A stretch of 64,000 nt of DNA, from positions 62,001 through 126,000 of the forward strand of contig NZ_VWNC01000001.1 in assembly GCF_013387455.1 (NCBI RefSeq). The letters run 5' to 3'. Made by a program: the position numbers and the translations under genes. Origin of the DNA: Mariprofundus sp. NF. GTDB lineage: Bacteria > Pseudomonadota > Zetaproteobacteria > Mariprofundales > Mariprofundaceae. The notes under the pieces are model-generated. The model did not search any database. It was not told where the DNA came from and saw only the letters and a list, made by a program, of their open reading frames with translations. Shown here one piece after another: positions 8,040-16,250 of the stretch (position 1 is the first letter of the stretch; each line of letters opens with the position of its first letter).

Positions 8040-9901
8040 AAGGTTGCTCCCAGACCTGCGTACCAGACGCGTCCGACCACACCGTAACCGGCCGCCTCCT
8101 CATACTTCTTATCTTCGACGTTGTTTACCCGTGCTGTCAGCTCCCATGTCTCATTGACATGCAAGCGGGCACGCAGGTCCGTTTTACGGTAACTGGCCAG
8201 GTAGGCGGCATTGTTCGGGCTGGAGAAGCGTGGCCCGACAATGGCCAGATTGCCCTCCAGATTAAGCGGGCCGATATCAATGCCGAGCAGAATATTGCCA
8301 CTCTCTTTGGGGCGACGGGCCAGCCAGGTCTCGTTAGAGGAGTCCCTCGCCATCAGATAACTCCAGTTAGCCTGCAGATAGGCCCCGGAATAACTCACTC
8401 TGCCGCTGATCTCCAGACCGCGGCTGCGCGCTTTGTTCACATTCGATGGAATCCATGTGAATGATCCGGGGGTGATCGGGGCCCAGGCGATCAGATCGCG
8501 AAATGATTGATCAAACCATGTGGCACTTAAACCGCCCTGCAGCTGATCACTGCTGTAATCATAAGCGATGCCTGCATCCCAGCCCTTGCTGGTTTCGGGT
8601 TTCAGGTTGGCATTGCCCACGGCCGGCCAGTAGAGATCATTGATGGAGGGGGCCTTGAAACCGGTACCGTAGTTCCCCGAAATTTTCAGGCCGGTAAGCG
8701 GATGCAACACTGCACCTGTATGCCAGGTGGATTTGTTGGCCGAGTTGATCAGGCCGCTATTGCGGTCGTGGCGCAGTGAGCCGTTGAGATCAAGCAGCTC
8801 ACTATGCCATGAGAGGGCTGCGAATCCCGCACTCTGCTTTAACACCTTGTTAAGCGGAGCCAGCGGATTGACGGCGCGATCAGCATGATAATCCAGCCCG
8901 AAGAGCAGAGAGAAGTCGGCCAACTCAATATGGTTCTGCCAGTTCAGCTGTTTGATGGTGGTGTGGATGTCGGAGTTGTTGGCTGCATTGGCGGGATCAT
9001 AACCGGTCATATCATCAGCTGAGCGGGAGAGTTGCAGGCTACTCTCCCAGCTGTCCATGATCGGATAGCTCACTTTAAGGCTGTAGATAGACTGTCTTGA
9101 TGATGCGCTCCAGTTCAGTGTGTCTGCCAGTACCCAGCCGCCATCCAGACTGTTTTTGCCCTCTGACTGGCGGGCGGTAAAAGAGATCGTGCCGTCACCA
9201 AGCTCCATCTCGATACGACCGGAGATCTGGCTCTGTCGATAGGGGTCGGTTTCTGTACCTGCGGCCGCAACTGAGACACCATCGGTACGCTGGCCTGCTG
9301 CCGTCAGTGCATAGCTAACACCATTTTCGGTTGATCCTGACACCTGCATGCTGCCGCTGGATGAGGCCAATCCGCCAGCTTCGCCCTGAATGCGGACTTT
9401 GGTTTTACCTTCACCTGTTTTGGTGAAAATCTGAATGACGCCACTCATGGCATCAGCACCGTAGAGTGATGATTGTGGGCCTCGCACGATCTCAATGCGC
9501 TCAATATCTTCCGGTGACATCAGCCCCCAGTCGAATGCACCGGTTGAGGCTGCACCAACGCGCACGCCATCAATCAGCACCAGCACATGGCCACTATTAC
9601 CGCCACGCATATAGAGTGAGGTTGATTTGCCGGGACCACCTGTTGTCGATGTGTTGATACCCGCCTGACGACGCAGCAGTTCGACTACCGTGGTTGCCTG
9701 TGCCTTTTTGATCTCCTCTTCATCAATGATAGTGACATCTGCCGAGATTCTGGCTGGATCCTCTGCAATTCGACCGGCTGTAACGACCACAGTTGGTAGC
9801 GCCTCTTCGGCCTGCAGTGGAGTCGATGCAGCTAACCCTGCCGCCATAAGAAGCATCGATGTGATGATTGTTGTTCGTCTGTTTGTGGGCTGAATAGCCA
9901 T
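8036..9901 (-). CDS. btuB: TonB-dependent vitamin B12 receptor
   Basis: Outer-membrane gated barrel, 621 residues. There is a signal peptide (about residues 1-31), a TonB box LPTVVVTA at 35-42, a plug domain (RRQAGINTSTTGGPGKSTSLYMRGG, then VLIDGVRVG, then RGPQSSLYGADAMSGVIQIFTK, given here in parts) and a beta-barrel ending in the aromatic residue F. AGGAAGAAGAG directly before the ATG supplies the ribosome binding site. It is the first gene after the cobalamin riboswitch and length matches BtuB (about 600). Confidence 0.95.
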   Translation of the reverse strand: MAIQPTNRRTTIITSMLLMAAGLAASTPLQAEEALPTVVVTAGRIAEDPARISADVTIIDEEEIKKAQATTVVELLRRQAGINTSTTGGPGKSTSLYMRGGNSGHVLVLIDGVRVGAASTGAFDWGLMSPEDIERIEIVRGPQSSLYGADAMSGVIQIFTKTGEGKTKVRIQGEAGGLASSSGSMQVSGSTENGVSYALTAAGQRTDGVSVAAAGTETDPYRQSQISGRIEMELGDGTISFTARQSEGKNSLDGGWVLADTLNWSASSRQSIYSLKVSYPIMDSWESSLQLSRSADDMTGYDPANAANNSDIHTTIKQLNWQNHIELADFSLLFGLDYHADRAVNPLAPLNKVLKQSAGFAALSWHSELLDLNGSLRHDRNSGLINSANKSTWHTGAVLHPLTGLKISGNYGTGFKAPSINDLYWPAVGNANLKPETSKGWDAGIAYDYSSDQLQGGLSATWFDQSFRDLIAWAPITPGSFTWIPSNVNKARSRGLEISGRVSYSGAYLQANWSYLMARDSSNETWLARRPKESGNILLGIDIGPLNLEGNLAIVGPRFSSPNNAAYLASYRKTDLRARLHVNETWELTARVNNVEDKKYEEAAGYGVVGRVWYAGLGATF

Positions 9902-10017
9902 CTCTTCTTCCTTTCGCGCCCGCCGCGCATTTGTAGTTTTGCGGTAGAAGTCTGGAAGAATGGTTGCGGGTCAGAGGGCTCTGTTGCTGCCTTTAACGCC
10001 GGCAACACCCCCCTCCG

Positions 10018-10073
10018 AGGCCTCAAACCGATGACAGCCTTCATAAAGAATGGTCTGTCGTGCTTGAGGCCGG
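10018..10073 (-). promoter_or_regulatory. Possible riboswitch expression-platform hairpin
   Basis: On the transcript strand, GGCCTCAA at the very end of the B12 box can pair with TTGAGGCC about 35 bases later, and an inner GACAG/CTGTC pair extends the stem. Because one strand of the stem includes the end of the B12 box, it could form only when the aptamer does not. No U-tract follows, so control of translation or a later structure is more likely than termination. Inference from pairing only. Confidence 0.5.
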
Positions 10074-10272
10074 TCTCCTGGCTTGCCGTCATCCGCGGCT
10101 ATTCTCCTTCCCGGTCTCCCAGTGGATTCGAACAGCGTTGTCAGGCCTACAGTAGCGGGGGCTGCGCCGGAATTGGTAGATAGCAATCCACACTCAGCAT
10201 GAGTTTGCATTGCTATCGAATCCGCACCGGACTTCCCGTTTCACCCGTGGTCGAACGACCATTTGGGCACCT
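10066..10272 (-). ncRNA. Cobalamin (B12) riboswitch
   Basis: On the minus strand the conserved order is complete: an opening GGTGCCC, GGTGAAACGGGAAG and CCGGTGC, CGCAGCCCCCGCTACTGTA, CCACTGGGAGACCGGGAAG, and finally the B12 box GACGGCAAGCCAGGAGACC ending in GGCC. Spacing and order match the cobalamin aptamer. It lies about 165 bases upstream of btuB and should repress the whole B12 operon when adenosylcobalamin is plentiful. Confidence 0.96.
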
Positions 10273-10679
10273 AAAGCGGTGTGAACACTATCTCCACAGG
10301 GAAGCTGCGTCTATTCAGCTGTCGAAGGGGGGGCTTAAGGCTTTTGGAACTATGCTGAATGACTGCTCCCTGCCAAATCAGGACGGACGGAAAGGGTTAG
10401 TTAAATATCAATCGAGTTTGACCCTATTGATTATTACCGATGCTCCCGGCCAAAAGCATCGGTCATTCGTTTGAGCCCTTCATGGGGAGCCGGTTTATCA
10501 AAGCTGCCGAGGAATATCCCCAAAACAAGACCTGAGCCTCCGAGTATGTTGAGTACGCGTGTTTTATGTGTAAGGTGAAGAGGTAACAAAGCGCGTAGAC
10601 AAAGGGGAGCCTCATGCAGGATGACGTACATAATTTGCCAAAACCAACAAGAGTCAGCGAAAATGAAGAGGAATAAATA
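10273..10679. other. Intergenic stretch upstream of the riboswitch
   Basis: It holds the candidate promoter above and a perfect 8-bp inverted repeat (CCGATGCT at 10437-10444, AGCATCGG at 10455-10462) without a following T-run. A 20-codon plus-strand reading frame with a good GGGGAG site runs 10614-10676 and ends just before the small peptide gene at 10680; it may be a leader or chance. A minus-strand frame at 10434-10631 contains one hydrophobic patch but no convincing gene signals. Confidence 0.5.
10349..10376 (-). promoter_or_regulatory. Candidate sigma70 promoter of the B12 operon
   Basis: TTGGCA (reverse of 10371-10376) and CATAGT (reverse of 10349-10354) are 16 bases apart on the minus strand, placing a transcript start about 70 bases before the riboswitch. 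The -10 match is modest, so this is a weak call. Confidence 0.3.
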
Positions 10680-10859
10680 ATGATCCTAAAAGACACCCGT
10701 GTGACCCATTCATTCAATCAAAATGAGCCCGACAGGCTTAGAAAACAATGGCGCACACCAACTATCACAAAACTACCACACAATAATACAGATGGTGGCA
10801 AAGGCGCTTTCTTCACAGAAACAGCAGTAGGATCATCTAAATCCATCGGCCCGAGTTAA
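10680..10859 (+). CDS. Candidate lasso-peptide (RiPP) precursor
   Basis: A 59-residue product with AGAGGA eight bases before the ATG. The C-terminal half has the lay-out of lasso precursors: an aromatic-x-x-Pro-x-Ile leader motif (W24, P27, I29, L32), a threonine at 37 that would be position -2, then a core starting at Gly39 with GGKGAFFTE, so Glu47 is core position 9, the usual macrolactam acceptor. The spacing from the aromatic residue to Thr (13) equals that I recall for paeninodin-type leaders. The core would be residues 39-59. No cyclase, protease or RRE gene lies beside it, so it would be an orphan maturated in trans, or a chance resemblance. Its codon use is more AT-rich than its neighbours. 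Confidence 0.5.
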   Translation: MILKDTRVTHSFNQNEPDRLRKQWRTPTITKLPHNNTDGGKGAFFTETAVGSSKSIGPS

Positions 10860-11032
10860 TAATATTTAGTACCATAAACTCAGCAGACCGTGGAACTAAG
10901 GTATCAGAGCACACGAATCCGACACTACTGTATGAATGGGTAATCTCACCCCCAGCTCTCCTGCCATAAGCCAACGAAATCAGTTCTGGATATATTTTCC
11001 AATTCGGGATGAGTCCGCACCTTATTCATAGA

Positions 11033-11066
11033 TCCGAATGTCCGATTTTGGCGGCGGTCATTCGGA
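11033..11066. repeat. Hairpin repeat after the Sel1 gene
   Basis: TCCGAATG (11033-11040) and CATTCGGA (11059-11066) form a perfect 8-bp inverted repeat 23 bases downstream of the Sel1-protein stop. It lacks a U-tract. A related CCGAATGACCGG block occurs at about 41,245. The remaining 10860-11088 shows no gene apart from short stop-broken frames. Confidence 0.5.
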
Positions 11067-11088
11067 ATTAAACGCTGAGTTTAGTGAT

Positions 11089-12999
11089 TTAGGGGGTCTT
11101 GTAGGTGTCGAGGTGGCTGGCGAGGTTCAGTGGTTTCTCGAACAGCAGGTTGGCACGCACATCCATATCAACGACATGACTGACCAGTGTAAATCCACTC
11201 TGCTTCTGCTCCAGCAGTGAGAGATTCTGCTCGGCGATTCTCAGCCCCTGCGCGGCAGCGGTAGTGAACCACTTCTCAGCCAGCTTGCGATCACTCTTTA
11301 CACCGCGACCGAGCGCATACATATAAGCCAGTGAGTTTTGTGCCTGTGGATAGCCAGCATCAGCAGCTTTTTTGTACCAGTAGAATGCCTTTTTATCGAG
11401 CTGCTCCAGCCCTTCACCTTTACGGTAGAGGTTACCGAGATTGAATTGTGCCTGCGGATAATCCTGACTGGCGGCTTTCCTGTACCAGACAACGGCCTGA
11501 TCGATGTTGTACTCTGCACCCTGACCATGCTGATACATTGAGGCGATAATGTTACAGGCCTGGGCATCACCAGCGTTGGCCGCCTGTTGGAAGCTCTCGA
11601 ATGCCTTGGCGAAATCGTTGGTTTTATAATAGAGAATCGCGAGATTAAACAGCGCATCGAGATCACCCTTGCCCGCTGCCTCCTGATACCAGTGAATGGC
11701 ATCAGCCTCGCTGTAGATTACACCATGACCAAGATGGTAGAGCAGGGCCATAGCCAGACGTGCCCGGCTACTGCCGGAAGCTTCAGCCTTCTTGAACCAT
11801 GCGGCGGCGGTTTCCTCATTCTGTACGGTATGAATGCCGCGCAGGAACATGATGCCGAGATTATACTGGGCTTTGTTATCTGATTCAGCAGCCTGCTGGA
11901 AGAGGCTGAATGCCTGTTTGTGATTTTTATCCACGCCGCGACCAAGTGCGTAGAGCACGGCCAGATTATTGCGGGCATCAGCCCGGCCACTTGCAGCGGC
12001 CTTCTGCAGCCATGTAAGCGCCTCTTTGTCGTTATGGCTGAAGCCGGGGGTTTCGCTGTAGAGGATGCCCAGCGCCGTCTGAGCTTTGGCATTTCCTGCC
12101 TTGGCCGCTTTATTTAACCATTGCAGAGCCTGTTTCGGATCAGCTCTGGTGCCAATGCCGGTTGCAGCCATGACTCCGAATTCAGCTGCGGCCTCTACAT
12201 GCCCCTGTTTGGCGGCAGCCAGATACCACTTGGCGGCCTCCTGAAGCTGATTGCCGTTCTCATTGTCAGCAAGAAAGGAGGCGAGGTGGAACTGGGCATC
12301 ACTGTTACCGGACTCGGCACTCTGGCGCAGCAGCTGCTCAGCTGATTTGATGTCGGCATTCAATCCGTCACCTCTGCGATACATCATCGCCAATACAAAC
12401 TGGGCTTTGGCATCGCCTTTCATCGCTTTGGCGGTGACCCGTTTAAGCAGCTGTTGCAGGTAGGGCTCGGCCTCCCTGTTTTTAGACTTGCTTGCGGCTA
12501 CAGCCCACTGCAGTGCCAAACCATCATCCTGCGGGGTGCCGCGCCCCTCAGCGTAGAGAACGGCCAGATGCAACTGGGCAGATCCGTGGCCCTGCTCAGC
12601 CGCCTGTCGGAAGAGACGAACTGCAGCAGCCGGGTCGGCCTGGTCCATGCCGCGACCGCTATCAAAGAGTTTGGCCAGTTCATACTGGGCCTTGGCATGT
12701 TTCTGGGCGGCGGCGAGTTTAAGCCAGCGCACCGCCTGCGAGTCATCCCGCTCCACACCTTTACCATCACGATAGAGCATGGCGAACCGGTATTGCGCCT
12801 CTCTGTCGCCCAGTTTGGCAGCCTGCATAAACCACTCGGCAGCCTCTTCGAAATCGCCCTGCTGGTAGGCGATATTGCCACGTGAAAGACCATCTTCATT
12901 AAGATCGTTGTAGTCGGTTCCATTCATCAATAGCCATGCGAAAACCGCAATAAGGCCGATAGCCAGTGCAAACAGTGGTGTTTTCAGCTTGGCAATCAT
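11089..12999 (-). CDS. Sel1-like repeat protein
   Basis: A 636-residue protein with one N-terminal membrane helix (about 8-25), followed by roughly fifteen Sel1-type repeats of about 36 residues. They carry the recurring pattern A-x-x-x-L-G-x-x-Y-x-x-G-x-G-V-x-x-D-x-x-x-A and variants such as YRDGKGVERDDSQAVRWL. Such alpha/alpha solenoids are adaptors in protein complexes. The helix suggests an inner-membrane anchor with a periplasmic solenoid. Its ATG overlaps the ubiD stop by one base (TAATG). The partner is unknown; the position at the end of a lipid-transport and quinone gene run is the only context. Confidence 0.88.
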   Translation of the reverse strand: MIAKLKTPLFALAIGLIAVFAWLLMNGTDYNDLNEDGLSRGNIAYQQGDFEEAAEWFMQAAKLGDREAQYRFAMLYRDGKGVERDDSQAVRWLKLAAAQKHAKAQYELAKLFDSGRGMDQADPAAAVRLFRQAAEQGHGSAQLHLAVLYAEGRGTPQDDGLALQWAVAASKSKNREAEPYLQQLLKRVTAKAMKGDAKAQFVLAMMYRRGDGLNADIKSAEQLLRQSAESGNSDAQFHLASFLADNENGNQLQEAAKWYLAAAKQGHVEAAAEFGVMAATGIGTRADPKQALQWLNKAAKAGNAKAQTALGILYSETPGFSHNDKEALTWLQKAAASGRADARNNLAVLYALGRGVDKNHKQAFSLFQQAAESDNKAQYNLGIMFLRGIHTVQNEETAAAWFKKAEASGSSRARLAMALLYHLGHGVIYSEADAIHWYQEAAGKGDLDALFNLAILYYKTNDFAKAFESFQQAANAGDAQACNIIASMYQHGQGAEYNIDQAVVWYRKAASQDYPQAQFNLGNLYRKGEGLEQLDKKAFYWYKKAADAGYPQAQNSLAYMYALGRGVKSDRKLAEKWFTTAAAQGLRIAEQNLSLLEQKQSGFTLVSHVVDMDVRANLLFEKPLNLASHLDTYKTP

Positions 13000-14459
13000 T
13001 ATAGCCCCAGCTCTTCCCAGATATGATCAATGCGTGTCACAATCTCTGCATCCATTTTTATCGTTCTGCCCCATTCACGATCGCTTTCACCCGCCCATTT
13101 GTTGGTGGCATCAATGCCGACTTTGGAACCGAGACCCGCCACAGGTGAGGCAAAATCGAGATAATCAATCGGGGTATGTTCAGCCATGGTGAAATCACGC
13201 ACCGGGTCGCAACGTGTGGTGATCGCCCAGATCACCTCATGCCAGTCGCGGCAGTCGATATCTTCATCCACCACGATAATAAACTTGGTGTACATGAACT
13301 GACGCAGATAGGACCAGATGCCGAACATCACCCGTTTGGCGTGGCCTGCATAACCTTTATTGATCGAGACAATCGCCATGCGATAGGAGCAGCCCTCCAT
13401 TGGCAGATAGAAATCGACAATCTCAGGAAACTGTTTTTTCAGAATAGGAACAAACACCTCATTAAAGGCGAGTCCCAGCACAGCCGGTTCATCAGGCGGT
13501 TTGCCGGTGTGGGTGGAGTGATAGATGGCATCAGAGCGCATGCTCATCGTCTCGACAGTAAACACAGGGAACATCTCGGTTTCGTTGTAGTAACCGGTAT
13601 GATCGCCGAATGGCCCCTCCTCGGCATACTCATCAAGGGAGACATAACCCTCCAGCACAATCTCCGCCGATGCAGGCACCTGCATGTCGATATCCAGACA
13701 ATTTGTCAGTACTGTCTTTTTGCCGCGCAGCAGCCCTGCAAACTGGTATTCGGAGAGGGTGTCGGGAATAGGGGTTACAGCAGCAAGAATAGTGGCGGGA
13801 TCAGCACCGATAACAACGGCACAAGGGAAACGTGTAGCGCCCGCTTTTTTCGCCTCCAGATGATCCTGAGCACCGCCGCGATGTTTCAGCCAGCGCATAA
13901 TCAGCTTGTTTTTGCCAATCTTCTGTTGCCTGTAGATGCCGAGGTTCTGACGCTCTTTGTTCGGGCCTTTGGTGACCACCAGTCCCCAGGTGAGCAGTGG
14001 TGCTGCATCATCAGGCCAGCAGGTCTGAATGGGCAGGCGATCCAGATCTACCTGATCACCACGTAGCACAACCTCTTGCCAAGCCGCCTTTTTTACAGTC
14101 TTAGGCTGCATGTGCATCACTTTCTTCAGGACGGGGAACTTCTCCCATGCATCCTTGAAACCTTTGGGTGGCTCAGGCTCTTTCAGATAAGCCAGCAGTT
14201 CACCAATCTCACGTAGCTCATCAGCTGATTCACGGCCCATGCCGAGTGCAATGCGCTCAGCAGTGCCGAACAGGTTGGTCAGTACCGGCATCTCTGAATC
14301 TGTGACATTCTCGAAAAGCAGCGCAGGGCCAGCGGCGCGCAGCACACGATCCGATATTTCGGTGATCTCCAGATGAGTGCTGATCTCTTGCGTGATGCGT
14401 TTAAGCAGGCCGCGCTTTTCAAGCTCAGCTGTAAAAGCACGCAGGTCAGAGAAACTCAT
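12999..14459 (-). CDS. ubiD: UbiD family 3-polyprenyl-4-hydroxybenzoate decarboxylase
   Basis: Prenylated-FMN-dependent decarboxylase of ubiquinone synthesis, 486 residues, typical of the bacterial UbiD length. Diagnostic stretches are [24 protein letters not shown] in parts, [12 protein letters not shown] with the cofactor-site residues, and [22 protein letters not shown] near the end. It would need UbiX, not in this window, to make prenyl-FMN. It overlaps the STAS gene by four bases upstream and the Sel1 gene by one base downstream. ubiG, the quinone methyltransferase, is at 60 kb. Confidence 0.94.
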   Translation of the reverse strand: MSFSDLRAFTAELEKRGLLKRITQEISTHLEITEISDRVLRAAGPALLFENVTDSEMPVLTNLFGTAERIALGMGRESADELREIGELLAYLKEPEPPKGFKDAWEKFPVLKKVMHMQPKTVKKAAWQEVVLRGDQVDLDRLPIQTCWPDDAAPLLTWGLVVTKGPNKERQNLGIYRQQKIGKNKLIMRWLKHRGGAQDHLEAKKAGATRFPCAVVIGADPATILAAVTPIPDTLSEYQFAGLLRGKKTVLTNCLDIDMQVPASAEIVLEGYVSLDEYAEEGPFGDHTGYYNETEMFPVFTVETMSMRSDAIYHSTHTGKPPDEPAVLGLAFNEVFVPILKKQFPEIVDFYLPMEGCSYRMAIVSINKGYAGHAKRVMFGIWSYLRQFMYTKFIIVVDEDIDCRDWHEVIWAITTRCDPVRDFTMAEHTPIDYLDFASPVAGLGSKVGIDATNKWAGESDREWGRTIKMDAEIVTRIDHIWEELGL

Positions 14460-14788
14460 GCTGCAGGGTTGTCTTCGATCTCAAATACGGTATCAAGTTT
14501 GGCTAGTGAAAAGACGTCACGAACATTGTCGCTCAGACCGGAGAGTACAAAGTGACCACCGGTCAGTCGTGACCACTGCATCCCTTCGACCAGTGTTGCA
14601 ATGCCTGAGGAGTCCATGAAATCGACTTGATCGAGTACCACCTGAATGCGCTTCATTTTTGCGGTAAACAGGGGTTTTAGCTGCTCTCGCAAGCGTGATG
14701 AAGTGTGGATGGTGACATCACCAACAACCTTAAGTTGCACCTCGTTATTGGACAACTCGTTACGTTCGAATTTAAGCGCTACATTCAT
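14456..14788 (-). CDS. STAS-domain anti-anti-sigma factor-like protein
   Basis: Single STAS domain of 110 residues, like SpoIIAA/RsbV. The phosphorylation loop [10 protein letters not shown] lies at about 57-66, with the DSSG serines present, so regulation by phosphorylation is possible. The frame reaches a GTG at 14803, but the ATG at 14788 has GGAG six bases upstream and gives a standard length. It overlaps the 3' end of the anti-sigma kinase gene by 17 bases and ubiD by four. MlaB is also a STAS protein, so a role with the Mla modules upstream cannot be excluded. Confidence 0.85.
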   Translation of the reverse strand: MNVALKFERNELSNNEVQLKVVGDVTIHTSSRLREQLKPLFTAKMKRIQVVLDQVDFMDSSGIATLVEGMQWSRLTGGHFVLSGLSDNVRDVFSLAKLDTVFEIEDNPAA

Positions 14789-15278
14789 CGTTTTCTCCAT
14801 CACCGATATTAAAAATCAGTCGCCAGTGATTGCCATTTTCAAGCACATTGTGCTGGCAGCAGTCGGCCACAGAATGAATCAGTCGCAGCCCCAGGCCACC
14901 GGGGCAGAGGTGCTCAACATCCAGCGGCTGGCTGGTAATCTTCTCTATATCTCCGTGCCAGCAGACCGGCGCATAATCACGAAAATCAAAAACCAGCATC
15001 TGATCTTCATCTTCACTGTAGATCGCTGTCTCAAACTCCACCTTGCCCGGATCACCGCCATAGGCGTGTGCAGCGATATTGGCAAACAGCTCATCAACCG
15101 CGATAGCTACCCGATTACTGCGCAGGTCACTCAACTCAGCTCTGGCCGTCATGACGGTCACCATTGAGCGCAATACATGAATGCAATCACTGTTACTTTC
15201 CAGCTGCAGGCAGAGTTTTCCATCAAAGCTATTTTCACATGCGCTGACTACAACATCCTCTGTGACTGCACTTCCCAT
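14772..15278 (-). CDS. Anti-sigma regulatory factor (serine kinase, RsbW-like)
   Basis: GHKL-type ATPase of the HATPase_c_2/RsbW family, 168 residues. AVDELFANIAAHAYGG is the N-box, VFDFRDYAPV the following acidic segment, and CPGGLGLRLIHSVAD the G-box. It would phosphorylate the STAS protein encoded directly downstream with which it overlaps. No partner sigma factor or PP2C phosphatase is next to it, so the output of this switch is not visible in the window. Confidence 0.87.
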   Translation of the reverse strand: MGSAVTEDVVVSACENSFDGKLCLQLESNSDCIHVLRSMVTVMTARAELSDLRSNRVAIAVDELFANIAAHAYGGDPGKVEFETAIYSEDEDQMLVFDFRDYAPVCWHGDIEKITSQPLDVEHLCPGGLGLRLIHSVADCCQHNVLENGNHWRLIFNIGDGENDECSA

Positions 15279-15320
15279 ATGGCTACCTCACTGGTCGACT
15301 TAAACTATCATCAAACAGTT

Positions 15321-16250
15321 CTACTCCCCAAGCTTGTCTTCGAGATCGGTTAAACGCAACAGAAGCTGTTCAGCACCTTTCTCATCTCCAGCCTCATTCG
15401 CCTGCTGTGAGAGCAGGGTGAGGGCTTTTTTCTGCCCGGTTTTATCGTCCAGGGCAATATATATATCTAAAGCACGCTCCACTCTGTCCCACTTCTCAAC
15501 CGGTTTCTGCGCCAGCTCTCCCTGTAGCAGGAGCGCATGTGCAGTCAGTCGAGCTGCACCGATCTGACGGCAGTAGGAGAGCGCCTGCTCGGCTTGATTG
15601 ATCGCAGTTTGATTCTCACCACGATCGCGGGCCAGCAGGGCCAGCCCCATATGAGCTTCGGCTGCCATCTTGAACTCAGAGGGGGTGTTCCTGTTACGTT
15701 TGATGACCAACTGGTAGGCATCTTCTGCCTCGGCTGTTTCTCCTAGCCTCTGAGCCAGTCTTGCCGCCTGCAGGTGCAGATCTGCAGGCCACTGCTGCTT
15801 TGAAAACAGGGATGCGGGCAACTGCTGCAGGGAGAACGTTTCAGGCAATCTACCCAGTCGCTGCTGCATCAAATGTAGAGCCAGTCTGCCTCTAAGTTGC
15901 ATCACCTGATCATGGTGGCGTTGCGCAAGCTCCATAACCTGTCTGTAGGAGGCCTCGGCTTGAGTGTGCTGTTTGGCGTTGCTTTGGGCTGCGGCAAGGT
16001 TGTACCATGAGTGTGTGATAAGAGCTGAATCATCAGCCAGCTGGGCGGCGGTAAGTGCGCGGGAGAATGAGCGCATTGCTGCATCCCAACGCTCCTGCTG
16101 CATGGCCGCCATGCCATTGCTGGTATGATTCTCTGCTTGCAGAATATAGGGGTTGCTGAGCTCTGCTGTTTTGCTGCCAGTGGTGGCAGCACAGGAGAGA
16201 AGTAGCAGCGTGGCTGCGGCAATAACAAGTGCATTGAAACGTGTTGTCAT
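15321..16250 (-). CDS. TPR-repeat lipoprotein
   Basis: A 309-residue protein from the ATG at 16250, which overlaps the MCE-protein stop as ATGA; codons farther upstream belong to that gene. The N-terminus MTTRFNALVIAAATLLLLSC fits a lipoprotein signal with the lipobox cysteine at about residue 20. Several tetratricopeptide-like helical pairs follow (YNLAAAQSNAKQHTQAEASY, AEAEDAYQLVIKRN, INQAEQALSYCRQ). Being last in the second Mla-like module, it may be its periplasmic or outer-membrane-facing accessory lipoprotein; that is inference from order. Confidence 0.83.
   Translation of the reverse strand: MTTRFNALVIAAATLLLLSCAATTGSKTAELSNPYILQAENHTSNGMAAMQQERWDAAMRSFSRALTAAQLADDSALITHSWYNLAAAQSNAKQHTQAEASYRQVMELAQRHHDQVMQLRGRLALHLMQQRLGRLPETFSLQQLPASLFSKQQWPADLHLQAARLAQRLGETAEAEDAYQLVIKRNRNTPSEFKMAAEAHMGLALLARDRGENQTAINQAEQALSYCRQIGAARLTAHALLLQGELAQKPVEKWDRVERALDIYIALDDKTGQKKALTLLSQQANEAGDEKGAEQLLLRLTDLEDKLGE

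Noticed and set aside
10434-10631. Minus-strand frame with a hydrophobic patch between the riboswitch and the small peptide gene
   Set aside because: No ribosome site, the first half reads like noise, and the frame overlaps a hairpin. Kept only as a remark on the intergenic stretch.
10614-10676. 20-codon frame with a GGGGAG site just before the lasso-like gene
   Set aside because: Too short and without recognisable content to call a gene; it could be a leader, so it is only mentioned.
10434-11088. Lasso maturation enzymes near the small peptide
   Set aside because: Both strands were read; no cyclase, protease, RRE or transporter frame is present between the riboswitch and the Sel1 gene.
13176-14066. 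Long frames antisense to ubiD, lptD, ftsH and other genes
   Set aside because: They are shadows of well-supported genes, with no ribosome sites or recognisable domains.
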